Part shown: positions 34,320-41,579 of the stretch, in pieces
Layout: the number at the start of each line of letters is the position of its first letter
Numbering within the stretch: position 1 is the stretch's first letter
From: Ruminococcus sp.
GTDB taxonomy: Bacteria; Bacillota; Clostridia; Oscillospirales; Ruminococcaceae
Assembly (NCBI GenBank): GCA_017525915.1
Contig: JAFXSC010000005.1
Location: forward strand, 1 to 46,370
Direction: 5' to 3'
Length of the DNA: 46,370 bases
The notes under the pieces: generated by a model
Told to the model about the DNA's origin: nothing
The model's input: only the letters and a program-made list of their open reading frames with translations
Database searches by the model: none
Made by a program: the position numbers and the translations under genes

Positions 34320-34787
34320 TTGCAAGAGTTTTGCAAGGTCGAGAACGGTGTAAAATACCTATCTATCGAGGGGCTAAAGGTCTTTGATAAAGCGCCTATG
34401 CAAGAGGTTGACAAGGATTTGCAAAGCAATTTGCAAGAGGTTGCAAGCCCTGAAAATGAGCTTTTGAGGGAGACTATCGAGGCTCTTAGGGCGCAGCTCT
34501 CCGTCAAGGACGAACAGCTCTCCGCGAAGGACGAACAGCTCGCGGCAAAGGATAAGCAGCTCGCCGACCTCACGGCAGCGCTGCTGTCGGCACAAGAGCA
34601 GCACAAGGCTCTGACCGACGCTCTTACTGCTGCACAGGCTCTCCACGCAGGGACTATCCAAGAACGTCTGACGGTTGCAGAGCAACCGAGCGCCGATGAG
34701 GTGACCGTTCCAGTTGGTGAAGCTCCACCGGAACAGCCGCCGAAGAAGCGAGGATTTTTCGCAAGAATATTTGGAAAGGATTGGTAA
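34320..34787 (+). CDS. Coiled-coil protein with partial HTH, likely N-terminally truncated
   Basis: The protein has about 155 aa from TTG 34320; the frame is open back to 34272 with no ATG. Residues upstream read TQRIYQLLTKSLQEF...VKYLSIEG, the second half of a DUF536-like helix-turn-helix (normally preceded by a first helix now missing). The middle is a coiled coil of three 7-residue repeats (VKDEQLS, AKDEQLA, AKDKQLA). The C-terminus is KKRGFFARIFGKDW, a basic amphipathic end. It may be a truncated plasmid-type replication or partition helper. The start is uncertain. Confidence 0.55.
   Translation: MQEFCKVENGVKYLSIEGLKVFDKAPMQEVDKDLQSNLQEVASPENELLRETIEALRAQLSVKDEQLSAKDEQLAAKDKQLADLTAALLSAQEQHKALTDALTAAQALHAGTIQERLTVAEQPSADEVTVPVGEAPPEQPPKKRGFFARIFGKDW
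34496..34558 (+). repeat. 21-bp tandem repeat in coiled-coil gene
   Basis: Three 21-base units (start 34496, 34517 and 34538) with the common core GCTCNCCG...AAGGACGAACA, the third more diverged. They encode the 7-residue coil repeats. Copy number could vary. Confidence 0.75.
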
Positions 34788-34788
34788 A

Positions 34789-35943
34789 ATGGCTAATAAT
34801 ACAGTATCACTTAATAAAGCAAGAGGAAGAGCAAAAGGACAAAAAAAAGATGAGTTCTATACTCAATATGAAGATATTCAAGCTGAATTAAATCATTATG
34901 AGAAGCATTTTGAAGGCAAGACTGTACTTTGTAACTGTGACGATCCGTTCGAGTCTAATTTCTGCAAGTTCTTTCTTCGTAATTTTAATTATCTGAAACT
35001 TAAAAGGCTTATATGTACTTCCTACAACTCTTCGCCTGTTGCAGGTACTCAGTTGTCATTCTTTGATATTATCGAAGATGAGATGCACCATGGGCGTGGT
35101 TATGTTCTAGATGTTTCTAAAGTACCTATGGCAAATGGACGTGGTGTCTCAGATGATGATATAGATAAGCTCCTTAGAACTAAGAAGTGGGTTAAGGAAC
35201 TTAATGGGGATGGCGACTTCCGTTCTGAAGAGTGTGTGGAACTCCTTAAACAAGCTGATATTGTTGTAACGAATCCGCCTTTCAGTCTATTTACCCCTTA
35301 TGTTCAGCAACTTTTTAAGTACGAAAAGAAATTTATTATTATGGGAACTGTAAATAACACTCATTATAAGGAGATTTTTCCATTATTTAAAGAAAATAAG
35401 ATGTGGGTCGGCTATTCTTTCAATAAAACTATGATGTTTAATATGCCCGAAAGCTATGATAGTACAATGCGAGATAGTGATGGCAGAAAAATTGGAAAAG
35501 TACCCTCTATTTGTTGGTTTACTAATTTGGAGATAAAGAAACGTCATGAGAAACTCATTTTATATAAAAACTATACTCCTGAAGAATACCCTAAATATGA
35601 TAATTATGATGCTATAGATGTTGGAATATTATCAAATATACCTTGTGATTATTATGGGCTTATGGGTGTCCCTGATACCTTTTTGGATATCTATAATCCT
35701 GAACAGTTTGAAATCGTTGCAAGTTGTCAAACTGGATGCCATCCTGACGAAATGGTTTTGAAAACATATAAAGACTACATAGGATATAAACAGAATGGGA
35801 AAAAAACGGGTAGAACAGGTAGCACCTGTGGGCATAACGCAATTTTGGTAAAAAATGATGGGAAACATGATTATTATAAAAATGCAGAAGGTATCATAGT
35901 GCAATCTGCGTTCTCACGTATTTTTATTAGGCGAAAGGGGTAA
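34789..35943 (+). CDS. EcoRI-type DNA adenine methyltransferase
   Basis: The 384-aa AT-rich gene encodes a methyltransferase of the M.EcoRI family (Pfam EcoRI_methylase). N-terminal DEFYTQYEDIQAELNHY, CNCDDPFESNF (about 48-58) and the catalytic TNPPFSLFTPYV (NPPF 162-165) are the family motifs. It should transfer a methyl group to an adenine, as a modification enzyme. ATG 34789 overlaps the end region of the previous gene, with GGAAAGGA ahead. The partner gene follows 7 bases later. No cognate EcoRI-type nuclease is recognisable, so specificity is unknown. Confidence 0.88.
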   Translation: MANNTVSLNKARGRAKGQKKDEFYTQYEDIQAELNHYEKHFEGKTVLCNCDDPFESNFCKFFLRNFNYLKLKRLICTSYNSSPVAGTQLSFFDIIEDEMHHGRGYVLDVSKVPMANGRGVSDDDIDKLLRTKKWVKELNGDGDFRSEECVELLKQADIVVTNPPFSLFTPYVQQLFKYEKKFIIMGTVNNTHYKEIFPLFKENKMWVGYSFNKTMMFNMPESYDSTMRDSDGRKIGKVPSICWFTNLEIKKRHEKLILYKNYTPEEYPKYDNYDAIDVGILSNIPCDYYGLMGVPDTFLDIYNPEQFEIVASCQTGCHPDEMVLKTYKDYIGYKQNGKKTGRTGSTCGHNAILVKNDGKHDYYKNAEGIIVQSAFSRIFIRRKG

Positions 35944-35950
35944 GCAGTAT

Positions 35951-37120
35951 ATGACTATTTCAGAAATTAAGGTTAGAGTAGAAGATATATTTAGGGGGTA
36001 TGAAGACGATGGTGAAGACGGCATATTTGCTTATAATGGTAAATTAACTATTAGACCGCCCTATCAAAGAGAGTTTATTTATAATTTAAAAGAACAAGAA
36101 GCAGTTATTCATACGATTTTAAAGGGATTCCCTCTTAATATAATGTATTGGATACTTACAAAAGGAACTGTAAAAAAGGATAATGAAAACCATATAATGA
36201 TATCTGATGATGCTGAATTTGAAGTGCTTGATGGACAACAGAGAACCCTTTCTGTTATGAAATTCTTATCCCATAAGCTACAGATTCACTGGGATGGCAA
36301 AGCTTATTATAAAGATTCTCTTCCAGATGATTTATATAGCAAATTAATGAATTATGAGTTTATGATTTATATTTGTGAAGGAACAACCTCTGAAAAACTA
36401 GATTGGTTTGAAATAGTAAATGTAGCAGGAGAAGAACTTACAGCTCAAGAATTAAGGAACTCTGTTTATACTGGACCTTGGCTTTCAGATGCCAAACTCC
36501 ATTTTTCAAAAAGTTCATGTGCAGCCAAAGGATTAAGCGAAAAATATATAACTGGAGCTCCTCTAAGGCAAGAATTACTCGAAAAAGCTTTAATAGGAAT
36601 ATGCGAATTAAAGGGATATAAAGAAATTAAAGAATATATGGCAGATCACGTTTCTTGTGAAGATGCAGATGAACTTTGGCAATATTTTCAAAATGTAATT
36701 CATTGGGTGGAAACTATTTTCCCTCTATATTATCCAGATATGAAGGGACGTAATTGGTGTCATCTTTATAATAAGTATCATACTAACTCTTATAATTCTA
36801 ATGTAATGAAAAATGAAGTTAAAAGGTTACATGAAGATGATGAAATACAAGAGTATAAAGGAATATATGAATATTTGCTATCAAAAGACGAAGATCCTTT
36901 TGCGGCTAGATTATTAAATCTAAGAACGTTTTCAGAAAAAGATAAAACTTCGGCATATTCCAAACAAGGTGGTATATGTGCTATATGTAAACGTCCATTT
37001 TCTTATGCAGAAATGGCAGGAGACCATATTAAACCTTGGAGCAAAGGTGGTTTGACTACACCCGAAAATTGTCAAATGCTTTGCAAGGAATGTAATAGTA
37101 AGAAATCTGATATGTATTGA
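35951..37120 (+). CDS. DUF262-HNH endonuclease
   Basis: The 389-aa protein has an N-terminal DUF262 domain (GmrSD/ParB-like): PYQREF (37-42) and LDGQQRTLS (about 93-101). A middle helical part is followed by a C-terminal HNH/McrA-type nuclease with Zn cysteines at 343, 346, 378 and 381, DHIKPWSKGG (H359) and N373. DUF262 proteins can sense or cut phage DNA in type IV restriction systems. Here it is directly downstream of a methyltransferase, so the likely job is restriction of DNA lacking the partner's mark. It is strongly AT-rich like the methyltransferase, suggesting joint transfer. Confidence 0.85.
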   Translation: MTISEIKVRVEDIFRGYEDDGEDGIFAYNGKLTIRPPYQREFIYNLKEQEAVIHTILKGFPLNIMYWILTKGTVKKDNENHIMISDDAEFEVLDGQQRTLSVMKFLSHKLQIHWDGKAYYKDSLPDDLYSKLMNYEFMIYICEGTTSEKLDWFEIVNVAGEELTAQELRNSVYTGPWLSDAKLHFSKSSCAAKGLSEKYITGAPLRQELLEKALIGICELKGYKEIKEYMADHVSCEDADELWQYFQNVIHWVETIFPLYYPDMKGRNWCHLYNKYHTNSYNSNVMKNEVKRLHEDDEIQEYKGIYEYLLSKDEDPFAARLLNLRTFSEKDKTSAYSKQGGICAICKRPFSYAEMAGDHIKPWSKGGLTTPENCQMLCKECNSKKSDMY

Positions 37121-37129
37121 TAACTTCTT

Positions 37130-37161
37130 AAAGCCTCCATACGGGAGGCTTTTTTCTTTTT
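37130..37161 (+). terminator. Terminator after the methyltransferase/nuclease operon
   Basis: AAGCCTCC pairs with GGGAGGCTT, followed by TTTTCTTTTT. Confidence 0.9.
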
Positions 37162-37205
37162 CAATATGTATATTTTTAACGTCAAGACGATATGTGTAAT
37201 TTTGC

Positions 37206-37260
37206 TTGACAATCAGCAGTATCTGTGCTATTATAAATAGTGTAATAGTAACGGTCGTTA
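37206..37260 (+). promoter_or_regulatory. Promoter and small inverted repeat of the resolvase operon
   Basis: TTGACA (37206-37211), a 17-bp spacer and TATTAT (37229-37234). Just downstream TAACG-GT-CGTTA (37249-37260) is a short inverted repeat that could be an operator or recombinase site. Confidence 0.65.
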
Positions 37261-37292
37261 TATTTATACAGTTAATGAAAGGAGTGAAAATG

Positions 37293-37985
37293 ATGAACGT
37301 GATATACGGCTATTGCCGTATCAGCACCAAAAAGCAGAATATCGAACGGCAGGAGCGTAATATCCTTGCAGCATTCCCGACAGCGCGGATAACGAAAGAG
37401 ACCTACACAGGCACAAAGCTCAATCGTCGAGGATTGGATAAGATACTCAGAGAGGTTAGGAGCGGCGACACAATAGTCTTTGATAGCGTGAGCCGTATGA
37501 GCCGTAATGCTACCGAAGGTATCGAGATGTATATGCAGCTCTATGACAAGGGGATAGAGCTTGTGTTCCTCAAAGAGCCGCACATAAACACGGCAACTTA
37601 TAAGCAAGCTCTGAGCAACAGCGTTGAGCTCGTCGGAAATGAGATCGCGGATATCTACATTGAAGCGACAAACAAGGTGCTGCGGCTACTTGCCACAAAG
37701 CAGATAGAGCTCGCGTTCGGTCAGGCTCAGAAAGAGGTCGATGACCTGCATCAGAGGACGGCTGAAGGAATTGAAACAGCTCGACGTAAGGGAAAGCGTA
37801 TAGGAACTCCGCAGGGTAGTGTCCTCAATGTCAAGAAGAAAGCCCCTGCAATTGCTGTTATCCGTAAAAATTCCGTAAGATTCGGCGGCACTCTCAACGA
37901 TACTCAATGTGCCGCTGCCGCCAAGATAAGTAGGAAGACCTTTTACAAATATCTTTCAGAAGTCGAAAAGGAGAACGAAAAATGA
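37293..37985 (+). CDS. Serine recombinase (resolvase/invertase type)
   Basis: The 230-aa recombinase starts YGYCRISTKKQNIERQ, with the catalytic Ser in YCRIST. GDTIVFDSVSRMSRNATEG is the second conserved block, AEGIETARRKGKRIG the linker, and a C-terminal HTH (DTQCAAAAKISRKTFYKYL) binds DNA. Size fits resolvases/invertases, not the large integrase type. It may resolve element dimers or invert a segment. ATG 37293 is 8 bases after AAAGGAG; ATG 37290 is possible. It overlaps the next gene by 4 bases. Confidence 0.9.
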   Translation: MNVIYGYCRISTKKQNIERQERNILAAFPTARITKETYTGTKLNRRGLDKILREVRSGDTIVFDSVSRMSRNATEGIEMYMQLYDKGIELVFLKEPHINTATYKQALSNSVELVGNEIADIYIEATNKVLRLLATKQIELAFGQAQKEVDDLHQRTAEGIETARRKGKRIGTPQGSVLNVKKKAPAIAVIRKNSVRFGGTLNDTQCAAAAKISRKTFYKYLSEVEKENEK

Positions 37986-38353
37986 GCGAACAGTACCCTA
38001 CAACATACGCCGTCGATGTCAAGTTCCACAGCGGAGAGGACGATGTTATCGTCGTAAACTGCGTCGATGTTGACGCAGCTCTCGACTTGCTGAAAGCTGA
38101 CCTCAACTACGGCGAGGGAATTACCAAAGACAAGGGCTGCATAATAAATGATTGCTATATCGAACACGGCAGCACGACGATTATGTTTACTCCCTCAGAC
38201 GACCGCGAGGATGACGACAACAGCGGCACTCTCACGATATTTTTCGGGAACGAAACGCCGCTCTCAAAGAGGCAGAACATCACGCTTTATATTGACGATT
38301 ACAACAACCTTATCGCAAAGCAAGGAGAGATTACCTATGAGCCAATCCGCTAA
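37982..38353 (+). CDS. Hypothetical protein in resolvase operon
   Basis: The 123-aa acidic protein starts at the ATGA overlap with the resolvase gene. The sequence is strand-rich (TYAVDVKFHSGEDDVIVVNCVDVDAALDLL; GTLTIFFGNETPLSKRQNITLYIDDY) and shows no domain I recognise. The next gene overlaps its end by 17 bases, so the three are one translational unit. GC content is closer to the host than the upstream AT-rich pair. Confidence 0.7.
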   Translation: MSEQYPTTYAVDVKFHSGEDDVIVVNCVDVDAALDLLKADLNYGEGITKDKGCIINDCYIEHGSTTIMFTPSDDREDDDNSGTLTIFFGNETPLSKRQNITLYIDDYNNLIAKQGEITYEPIR

Positions 38354-38576
38354 TTTTACAAGGCAGCCCGACGGCGACTACATCAGCTCCGTGGAGCTTA
38401 CATACAACGACGCTTTCTTCCTCCGCGTACTGCTCGACGACTTCATCGAGCATATCGGGGAGCAGCGGCTCTGTAAGGACGCTGACGCTGCACTTCTGGA
38501 GAGAGCGGAGAACTGCAAGGCAATACTATCTGCATACCTTAACGCTGCAACTGCCGAGATCAAAAAGGGAGTATAA
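38337..38576 (+). CDS. Small hypothetical protein at the element's right end
   Basis: The 79-aa protein is predicted helical (YNDAFFLRVLLDDFIEHIG; ALLERAENCKAILSAYLNAATAEIKKG). AAGGAGAG precedes ATG 38337, which overlaps the upstream stop. The family is unrecognised. It is the last gene before the right-end repeat and att2, in the operon with the resolvase. Confidence 0.7.
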   Translation: MSQSANFTRQPDGDYISSVELTYNDAFFLRVLLDDFIEHIGEQRLCKDADAALLERAENCKAILSAYLNAATAEIKKGV

Positions 38577-38595
38577 CTATTATAGTTACGGCGTC

Positions 38596-38725
38596 AAAAG
38601 TGATGTGTATAAATGTGCTAAGACGTGTTGCACATCACTCTTATAGCACTCATCTATTATAGATAACATCGAAAAAACGCCATTTTTAGGGGCTTCTCAC
38701 TTATGCAAACGATAAGAAATCTTAT
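38596..38725. repeat. Right-end repeat of element A
   Basis: About 130 bases nearly match 43175-43304: GTGATGTG..., TTATAGCACTCATCTATTATA, GATAACATCGAAAAAACGCC, ATTTTTAGGGGCTTCTCACT. It contains the arm-site word GCACTCAT (38646) and a weaker TCACTC 11 bases before. It lies directly left of att2, as an attR-side (P') arm. Confidence 0.85.
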
Positions 38726-38795
38726 CAAAGATAATTTTATCCCAACTGGGACTATACGAAAAATCGCCTCGCAGGGCTATCCTGCGAGGCTTTTT
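38726..38795 (+). repeat. att2: second copy of the rpsI attachment site
   Basis: CAAAG-ATAATTTTATCCCAACT, GGGACTATACG, then the terminator CCTCGCAGG/CCTGCGAGG plus a T run. It lacks two bases (AG) present in att1 and att3, so the rpsI stop context is altered. It marks the right end of A and the left boundary of B. Confidence 0.88.
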
Positions 38796-38821
38796 GTTTT
38801 TCTGAGGCAAGGGGTTACGCA

Positions 38822-39343
38822 TCAGATGTTATTGAAAAACTTATCAATAGCATCAATGTCAGCATTTTGGGTTCTGGTTTTGTCACAGCTCTTTCTGAGC
38901 TCTTGCCTGAGCTCGCTGAGCTTATTGCCGGCTAAAAATTCTAACCAAAAATCGGTCTTATTCCCGTTAAAGTCATGGGGGACGCTTCTGATGAATTTGG
39001 ATTTGATCGAAGGTTCTGTTAAGCCGTTTTTACCCGCATAATCCCTGACCGCTTCGTTATAGGCTCCTCTGACCTTATCAATGTTGTTTATCGCCTTGCC
39101 GTTAAGTTTTTCCCTTATAGCTCTGATGATATCGAGCATATACTGCACACGGTTCGAGACCGGTGAGTCGTTTTTAGGGACAGTTTTCGCACGAGGTGCA
39201 GTGTCAGTATTTTCGGAGGCGAATGCTTCATAGCTGCCGTCCTCATACTTTATAACGATCCTGCTGACTGTAGAGAGGTCAAAATTTGACTCGACCTCAT
39301 AGCATTTTCCGCACTGGTCGTAGAGTTCGATTCGTTTGAGCAT
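38822..39343 (-). CDS. Hypothetical protein, partner of the EVE-like gene
   Basis: The 173-aa protein has an N-terminal strand-rich part (MLKRIELYDQCGKCYEVE...VIKYEDGSYEAF), a linker, then a basic helical C-terminal domain (YMLDIIRAIREKLNGKAIN through LRQELRKSC). No domain is recognised. AGGAGGAC lies ahead of ATG 39343. It starts 15 bases after the stop of the EVE-like gene and is co-transcribed from the same promoter. It may be the effector or accessory half of a two-gene cargo unit. Confidence 0.75.
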   Translation of the reverse strand: MLKRIELYDQCGKCYEVESNFDLSTVSRIVIKYEDGSYEAFASENTDTAPRAKTVPKNDSPVSNRVQYMLDIIRAIREKLNGKAINNIDKVRGAYNEAVRDYAGKNGLTEPSIKSKFIRSVPHDFNGNKTDFWLEFLAGNKLSELRQELRKSCDKTRTQNADIDAIDKFFNNI

Positions 39344-39358
39344 TATTCAGTCCTCCTC

Positions 39359-40165
39359 TTATATCACTTGCGGTAAATTATTAACGAAATTTTTGTCTAT
39401 GATGAGATTTCCTGTTTTAACGATGCTAACAAATTTCTTTGCGATTTCTTTCTCAAGCCGATGCAGGTATGAGCCCTGATGTATGGTGCCACCTTTCTGA
39501 AAAGCAGAAGGCATATTCTTAACACCAGATATATAATTTTGATCTATAAAATTTTTCATATTGTTATTGTTAAGGTCAATAGGCTCAATCAGTTTATGGA
39601 AATCGACTTTTCGTTCTGCACCTTTCATATTTTTATATGTTGCGTTTGTTACATAAGGGCAAGGAACACCGGTCTTTAAGGGATCTTCTGTAACGCGGCT
39701 TACTCCGAAAATGCCAGTACCATCAACATGGAAAACAATATCTCCAGGCTTTAGGAATTTAATATTCTGGTAACGCCAAGCGTTTATATCAGGTGCCCAT
39801 ATATACATTGAATAATGGGAATCCGATTCGAGACGCGATTTCAGGTCGATTTCGACTTCGTCAGCGCTATTAGGCTGAACGAGGATCCAGTAATTCTGCG
39901 AGAAACCTTGATCCTGAGGCTGAGGCTGAGCCGGTTTTACTTTCGTAGGCCGAGCCAGTTTTACTGGCGCAGGCAGAGCAGCTCTTTCGTTGTCCCAATC
40001 AGGGTCCGGTGTTACCGGCTCGATCTCATATGCTCCCCAAGGGAAGGACTCGTGCCGTGAACCACCGTCATAAACAACACTAACAGTTTTATAATGCCGG
40101 TTCACTCCCTCGACGATGCCGTCAAATTCCTTTTTTACTATAACCTTATCGTTTGGTTTTAACAT
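39359..40165 (-). CDS. Protein with SH3-like N-terminus and EVE/YTH-like domain
   Basis: The 268-aa protein starts with an SH3/KOW-like strand set (NDKVIVKKEFDGIVEGVNRHYKT; VVYDGG), followed by a Pro/Gln linker (about 62-88). Residues ~90-200 look like an EVE/YTH-type PUA-superfamily domain: NYWILVQPNSADE, WAPDINAWRYQNIKFLKPGDIVFHVDGTGIFGVSRV. The signature PGDIVFH...G(V/A)SRV is the one used by readers of modified bases in restriction systems. No nuclease motif is seen. It leads an operon with 38822-39343. AGGAGG lies before ATG 40165. Confidence 0.65.
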   Translation of the reverse strand: MLKPNDKVIVKKEFDGIVEGVNRHYKTVSVVYDGGSRHESFPWGAYEIEPVTPDPDWDNERAALPAPVKLARPTKVKPAQPQPQDQGFSQNYWILVQPNSADEVEIDLKSRLESDSHYSMYIWAPDINAWRYQNIKFLKPGDIVFHVDGTGIFGVSRVTEDPLKTGVPCPYVTNATYKNMKGAERKVDFHKLIEPIDLNNNNMKNFIDQNYISGVKNMPSAFQKGGTIHQGSYLHRLEKEIAKKFVSIVKTGNLIIDKNFVNNLPQVI

Positions 40166-40208
40166 AAAGATTACCTCCTTATAAAAATAATAAATGATGT
40201 TTTGAATT

Positions 40209-40236
40209 GAGCAACCACATTGCGAAACCGTTGCTC
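40209..40236 (-). promoter_or_regulatory. Leader hairpin of the EVE-like operon
   Basis: GAGCAAC pairs with GTTGCTC in the untranslated leader between promoter and start codon. Possible control element; nothing more is visible. Confidence 0.4.
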
Positions 40237-40247
40237 TTCCTGTTTAC

Positions 40248-40276
40248 AGTATACACACAATTTGGAGATTTGTCAA
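40248..40276 (-). promoter_or_regulatory. Promoter of the EVE-like operon
   Basis: Minus strand: TTGACA (40271-40276), a 17-bp spacer and TATACT (40248-40253). It is divergent from the promoter at 40555. The intervening 40277-40554 is AT-rich and shows no gene. Confidence 0.85.
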
Positions 40277-40554
40277 GAGAAATCCGATTTTTGAGAAAAT
40301 CTTCGAGAAAATCGGCACATTGCATAAATTGTGAGCTGAAAATATGTGTTTTTTCACCAAGTATGCGACGAAGAAGATGTAGTTGCGCAATGATTGATGA
40401 AACCAAAAAACAACTCCCGCAGCTATATATGGGTATATGAAAAATATATAGAAATCTCGAAAATTCGTGACGTTCATCAGGACATCATACGTTTTTGCAT
40501 CGACATATGCAAAATGATCTGCCTACATCTCCGTTTTTTTTCGTGATCAGACAT

Positions 40555-40584
40555 TTGACTGCGCTTTGCGCAATAGTGTATAAT
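40555..40584 (+). promoter_or_regulatory. Promoter of the paralog-pair operon
   Basis: TTGACT (40555-40560), an 18-bp spacer and TATAAT (40579-40584), about 70 bases before ATG 40656. Confidence 0.8.
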
Positions 40585-40655
40585 TACATCACATCAAGGA
40601 GCTCCTGAGTTTTTACCGCGGCTGACGAGCCGTTAAAACAGAAAGGAAAATAATT

Positions 40656-41579
40656 ATGAATAACAATTATGACTTCGGCAGGGCATTTTCTGATTTCGAT
40701 GAGGACTTCGATCCTTTTGCTATCCCTTATGAAAGAGCGGTCAATTGCTTTGACGTCAACGACGAGTTTCTGGATATGAATACCTTCGTGCTGGCGGCAG
40801 TCTCCGGCATCTGCCTTGAAAACAGCGGCGAGGCCGGGAATGATTACTGCCTCTTCTCTCAGCTCAGCCTTCTGCTGCACCCTGACAGGCCTGCTGCATA
40901 TTACGCTCTTCACTATGCAAGAATGTTCGTAAACAGGCTTCCGGGCAAGGACGACCTGGATCCCGATATTTGTGAAACGGTTTATCAGGATATAGAAGCG
41001 GCTCTCCAAGAAATTCTGGCTAAGGTCTGCGGCTCGGAGAAGGAGCTTGAAAAGCTGTTTGACCATCGTGACTACGACGAGATCCTGTACAATATTGACG
41101 AGTTCCTGGGCGAGGAATGCGTAACGGATTATCTGAACGACCCGTTTTTTGCCTTGGCAGTCGCACTTTATACCTCTCTCAGTCTGAACGCCAAGCGCAT
41201 TGATGCGGTCTCGTTAATGTATGAGCATCTGCCGTACACGGATTTCGCTCCGCAAAACTGCTTCGACGTGATCGGCGACGCTATACTTCTGGTGGATAAG
41301 ATCGGCGTTCGCTCCTTACAGAGCAAGTATTCTTTTACGGTACTGCTCTGGTACATATTCAAAGCTCTCAATGAATACTACGAGAAAATGCTTGAGAACG
41401 AGTGGGAGTTTGAAAATATCAGCGATGACGAGACCGATTTTGAGGACGATGAGGAAACGGACGATGACGACGCCGGGTTCGATGAGGTATTCGATTTCAG
41501 CGGCGATGATGAGGAAGAGGAGGACGCTTTGGCATTCGAGGACGTTTTCAGTCTTAGCGATGAGGAGGAAACAGCATGA
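40656..41579 (+). CDS. Unrecognised helical protein with acidic tail (paralog 1)
   Basis: The 307-aa protein is mainly helical. The C-terminal ~60 residues are extremely acidic (Asp/Glu runs). Residues ~165-245 (ALAVALYTSLSLNAKRIDAV ... VVLLVDK-type ... VLLWYIFKALNEYYEKML) align with the next gene around VDxxxxxxxxK...VxLWxIFxxL. No known domain comes to mind. GAAAGGA precedes ATG 40656. The overlap ATGA with the next gene couples their translation. The acidic tail could mimic DNA or bind a basic partner, but that is speculation. Confidence 0.75.
   Translation: MNNNYDFGRAFSDFDEDFDPFAIPYERAVNCFDVNDEFLDMNTFVLAAVSGICLENSGEAGNDYCLFSQLSLLLHPDRPAAYYALHYARMFVNRLPGKDDLDPDICETVYQDIEAALQEILAKVCGSEKELEKLFDHRDYDEILYNIDEFLGEECVTDYLNDPFFALAVALYTSLSLNAKRIDAVSLMYEHLPYTDFAPQNCFDVIGDAILLVDKIGVRSLQSKYSFTVLLWYIFKALNEYYEKMLENEWEFENISDDETDFEDDEETDDDDAGFDEVFDFSGDDEEEEDALAFEDVFSLSDEEETA

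Noticed and set aside
34496-34558. Tandem repeat as a non-coding satellite
   Set aside because: The 21-base units keep frame and encode a regular heptad coil.
38703-39041. Plus-strand frame that runs through att2 into element B
   Set aside because: It would read through the duplicated rpsI terminator and opposite a supported minus-strand gene.
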